Position numbers and translations under genes: made by a program. 57,850 nt of DNA from Acidobacteriota bacterium (lineage in GTDB: Bacteria; Acidobacteriota; Vicinamibacteria; Vicinamibacterales; UBA8438), in the NCBI GenBank assembly GCA_009861545.1, contig VXME01000050.1:2329-60178 (forward strand), read 5' to 3'. The number at the start of each line of letters is the position of its first letter. Position 1 is the stretch's first letter. The notes below the pieces were generated by a model. The model made no database searches, was not told where the DNA came from, and saw only the letters and a program-made list of their open reading frames with translations. This document shows, in pieces, positions 56,946 through 57,850 of the stretch.

Positions 56946-57850
56946 GGGGTATTCGGAGGAAGACCTATGGCCCGAACGCCGCAGCTACAGCATTGGGTTC
57001 AAACGCTAGGTAGTTCAGGAGTTACTCGACGGCGAAGCCCTTCGGCGTTTGGCGCGACGCCACGATGTTTCGCGGAACCGCATTCGGGTCTGGGTGGCGA
57101 AGTACGGGGCAGGCGCCTTCAGTGACGAGTTCCAGGCGGCGGACCCTCGGCAGCGGTACGAAGTGAAGACCTGCGGCTGGAACGGCTGGTCGGCCGCGAG
57201 GCGTTGGAGATCGAGTTTCTAGAAAGGGCTCAGAAAGACGCACGGTCGTCGAGAAGCGCACCTACGTCGATCGTTGCCGGCCTCCGGGTATGTCCGTCAC
57301 CCGAGGATGCGTCCTGATGGGCCTCCCGCGTTCGACCTTCTAGGACGCACCGAGCGTGGCGGTCGATGACAGCGAGATCGTCCGTGGCATGCCGACCATC
57401 TGGGACGAGTTCGAGACGTGACGGGTACCGGCGCGTCGGCGCCGCGCTGCGCCAGGACGGAATGGTCGTCAACAGCAAGAAGGTGCGACGGTTGATGCGC
57501 GAACACCATCAGCAACCCGAACGGCGCAGGCGGTTTGTCGCCGCCACCGACAGCGACCTCGAGCTGCCGGTGTTCCCCAATCTCGCCAGCAATATCGTGG
57601 CCTACACCTACGTCGCCGTAGCGTCCGGATTCTGCTCCGCCGTGCTGATCCTGGACGCCTGGTCACGCCGTGTGGTCGGCTATGCGGTCGCTGGCTCCAT
57701 CGACGCGCGACGGGCGGTGGCGGCACTCGAGGCCGCCAGCGCGTCGCGCCGACCGCCGTGCGGATGCATCTGCCACACGGACCGCGGATCGCAGTATGAA
57801 CCGTACCGGGTTTTCCAGAGACTGAATTACGTGACTCCGGCCACCATGGC
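56940..57850 (+). pseudogene. IS3-family transposase remnant (orfA and orfB), decayed
   Basis: OrfA reads RRSYSIGFKR, then a TAG stop, then VVQELLDGEALRRLARRHDVS and a frame change. OrfB follows at about 57420 (GYRRVGAALRQDGMVVNSKK, later LILDAWSRRVVGYAV and HTDRGSQY), with part of the DDE region missing (the expected WVADITY is lost) and further frame changes. The window ends inside it. No active transposase is possible. Confidence 0.8.

Overview
The window is high-GC bacterial DNA, probably from a metagenome or a poorly sampled phylum. A macA/macB-like exporter remnant near the right would fit Acidobacteriota, but nothing here fixes the taxonomy. Most of it (position 1 to about 48.3-48.9 kb) is one integrative conjugative element (ICE). 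From the left it carries a cut-off tyrosine integrase, an S24-peptidase repressor divergent from a Cro-like gene, an excisionase-like gene, a replication initiator whose reading frame holds 22-bp-spaced iterons, a DnaC-like loader, and a VirB/Trb-type secretion operon: virB2, virB3, virB4, two virB9 paralogues, virB10, virB5, virB6, virB8, an unnamed gene, virD4, virB11, and then an ardC-type anti-restriction gene. A zinc-ribbon protein and a sigma-54 activator close the ICE. No relaxase or oriT was recognised.

Two sister elements are inserted inside ICE genes. Element A (about 10.6 kb, 7523-18137) splits virB4. Element B (about 16.4 kb, 28887-45264) splits ardC. Each is flanked by a 9-bp direct repeat, and removing the element with one repeat copy rejoins the host gene in frame. 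Both begin with the same module: a palindromic site, a TTGACG-N17-TANNAT promoter, a tyrosine integrase, a 17-bp-overlapping partner gene, and a conserved non-coding block that folds as a three-way junction. The partner gene is a homologue of the unnamed gene between virB8 and virD4 in the ICE. A third copy of the junction lies inverted near the ICE right end (48326-48413).

The cargo is mostly defence. Element A carries a NYN-nuclease/NACHT-ATPase pair, a restriction endonuclease with a beta-class DNA methyltransferase, and several small unknown genes. Element B carries an HU-like protein, a nucleotidyltransferase pair and a complete type I-C CRISPR-Cas locus (cas3, cas5c, cas8c, cas7c, cas4, cas1, cas2) with 42 repeats and 41 spacers. 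The leader-proximal 13 repeats carry one variant, the next 21 another, and the last 8 are degenerate.

Right of the ICE lies a relic of a macA/macB-like exporter (ATPase frameshifted, membrane-fusion protein truncated at its N terminus). It is followed by a second island (ribbon-helix-helix protein, Vsr, C5 methyltransferase, restriction endonuclease, FRG-domain protein, HEPN-like protein) and a decayed IS3-family transposase at the window end. Apparent single-base frameshifts at about 4.30, 23.07 and 49.23 kb may be real decay or sequencing indels.

My main proposal is that A and B belong to one family of integrative elements that live inside conjugative elements, interrupt core ICE genes reversibly, carry a paralogue of an ICE operon gene, and bring anti-phage immunity.
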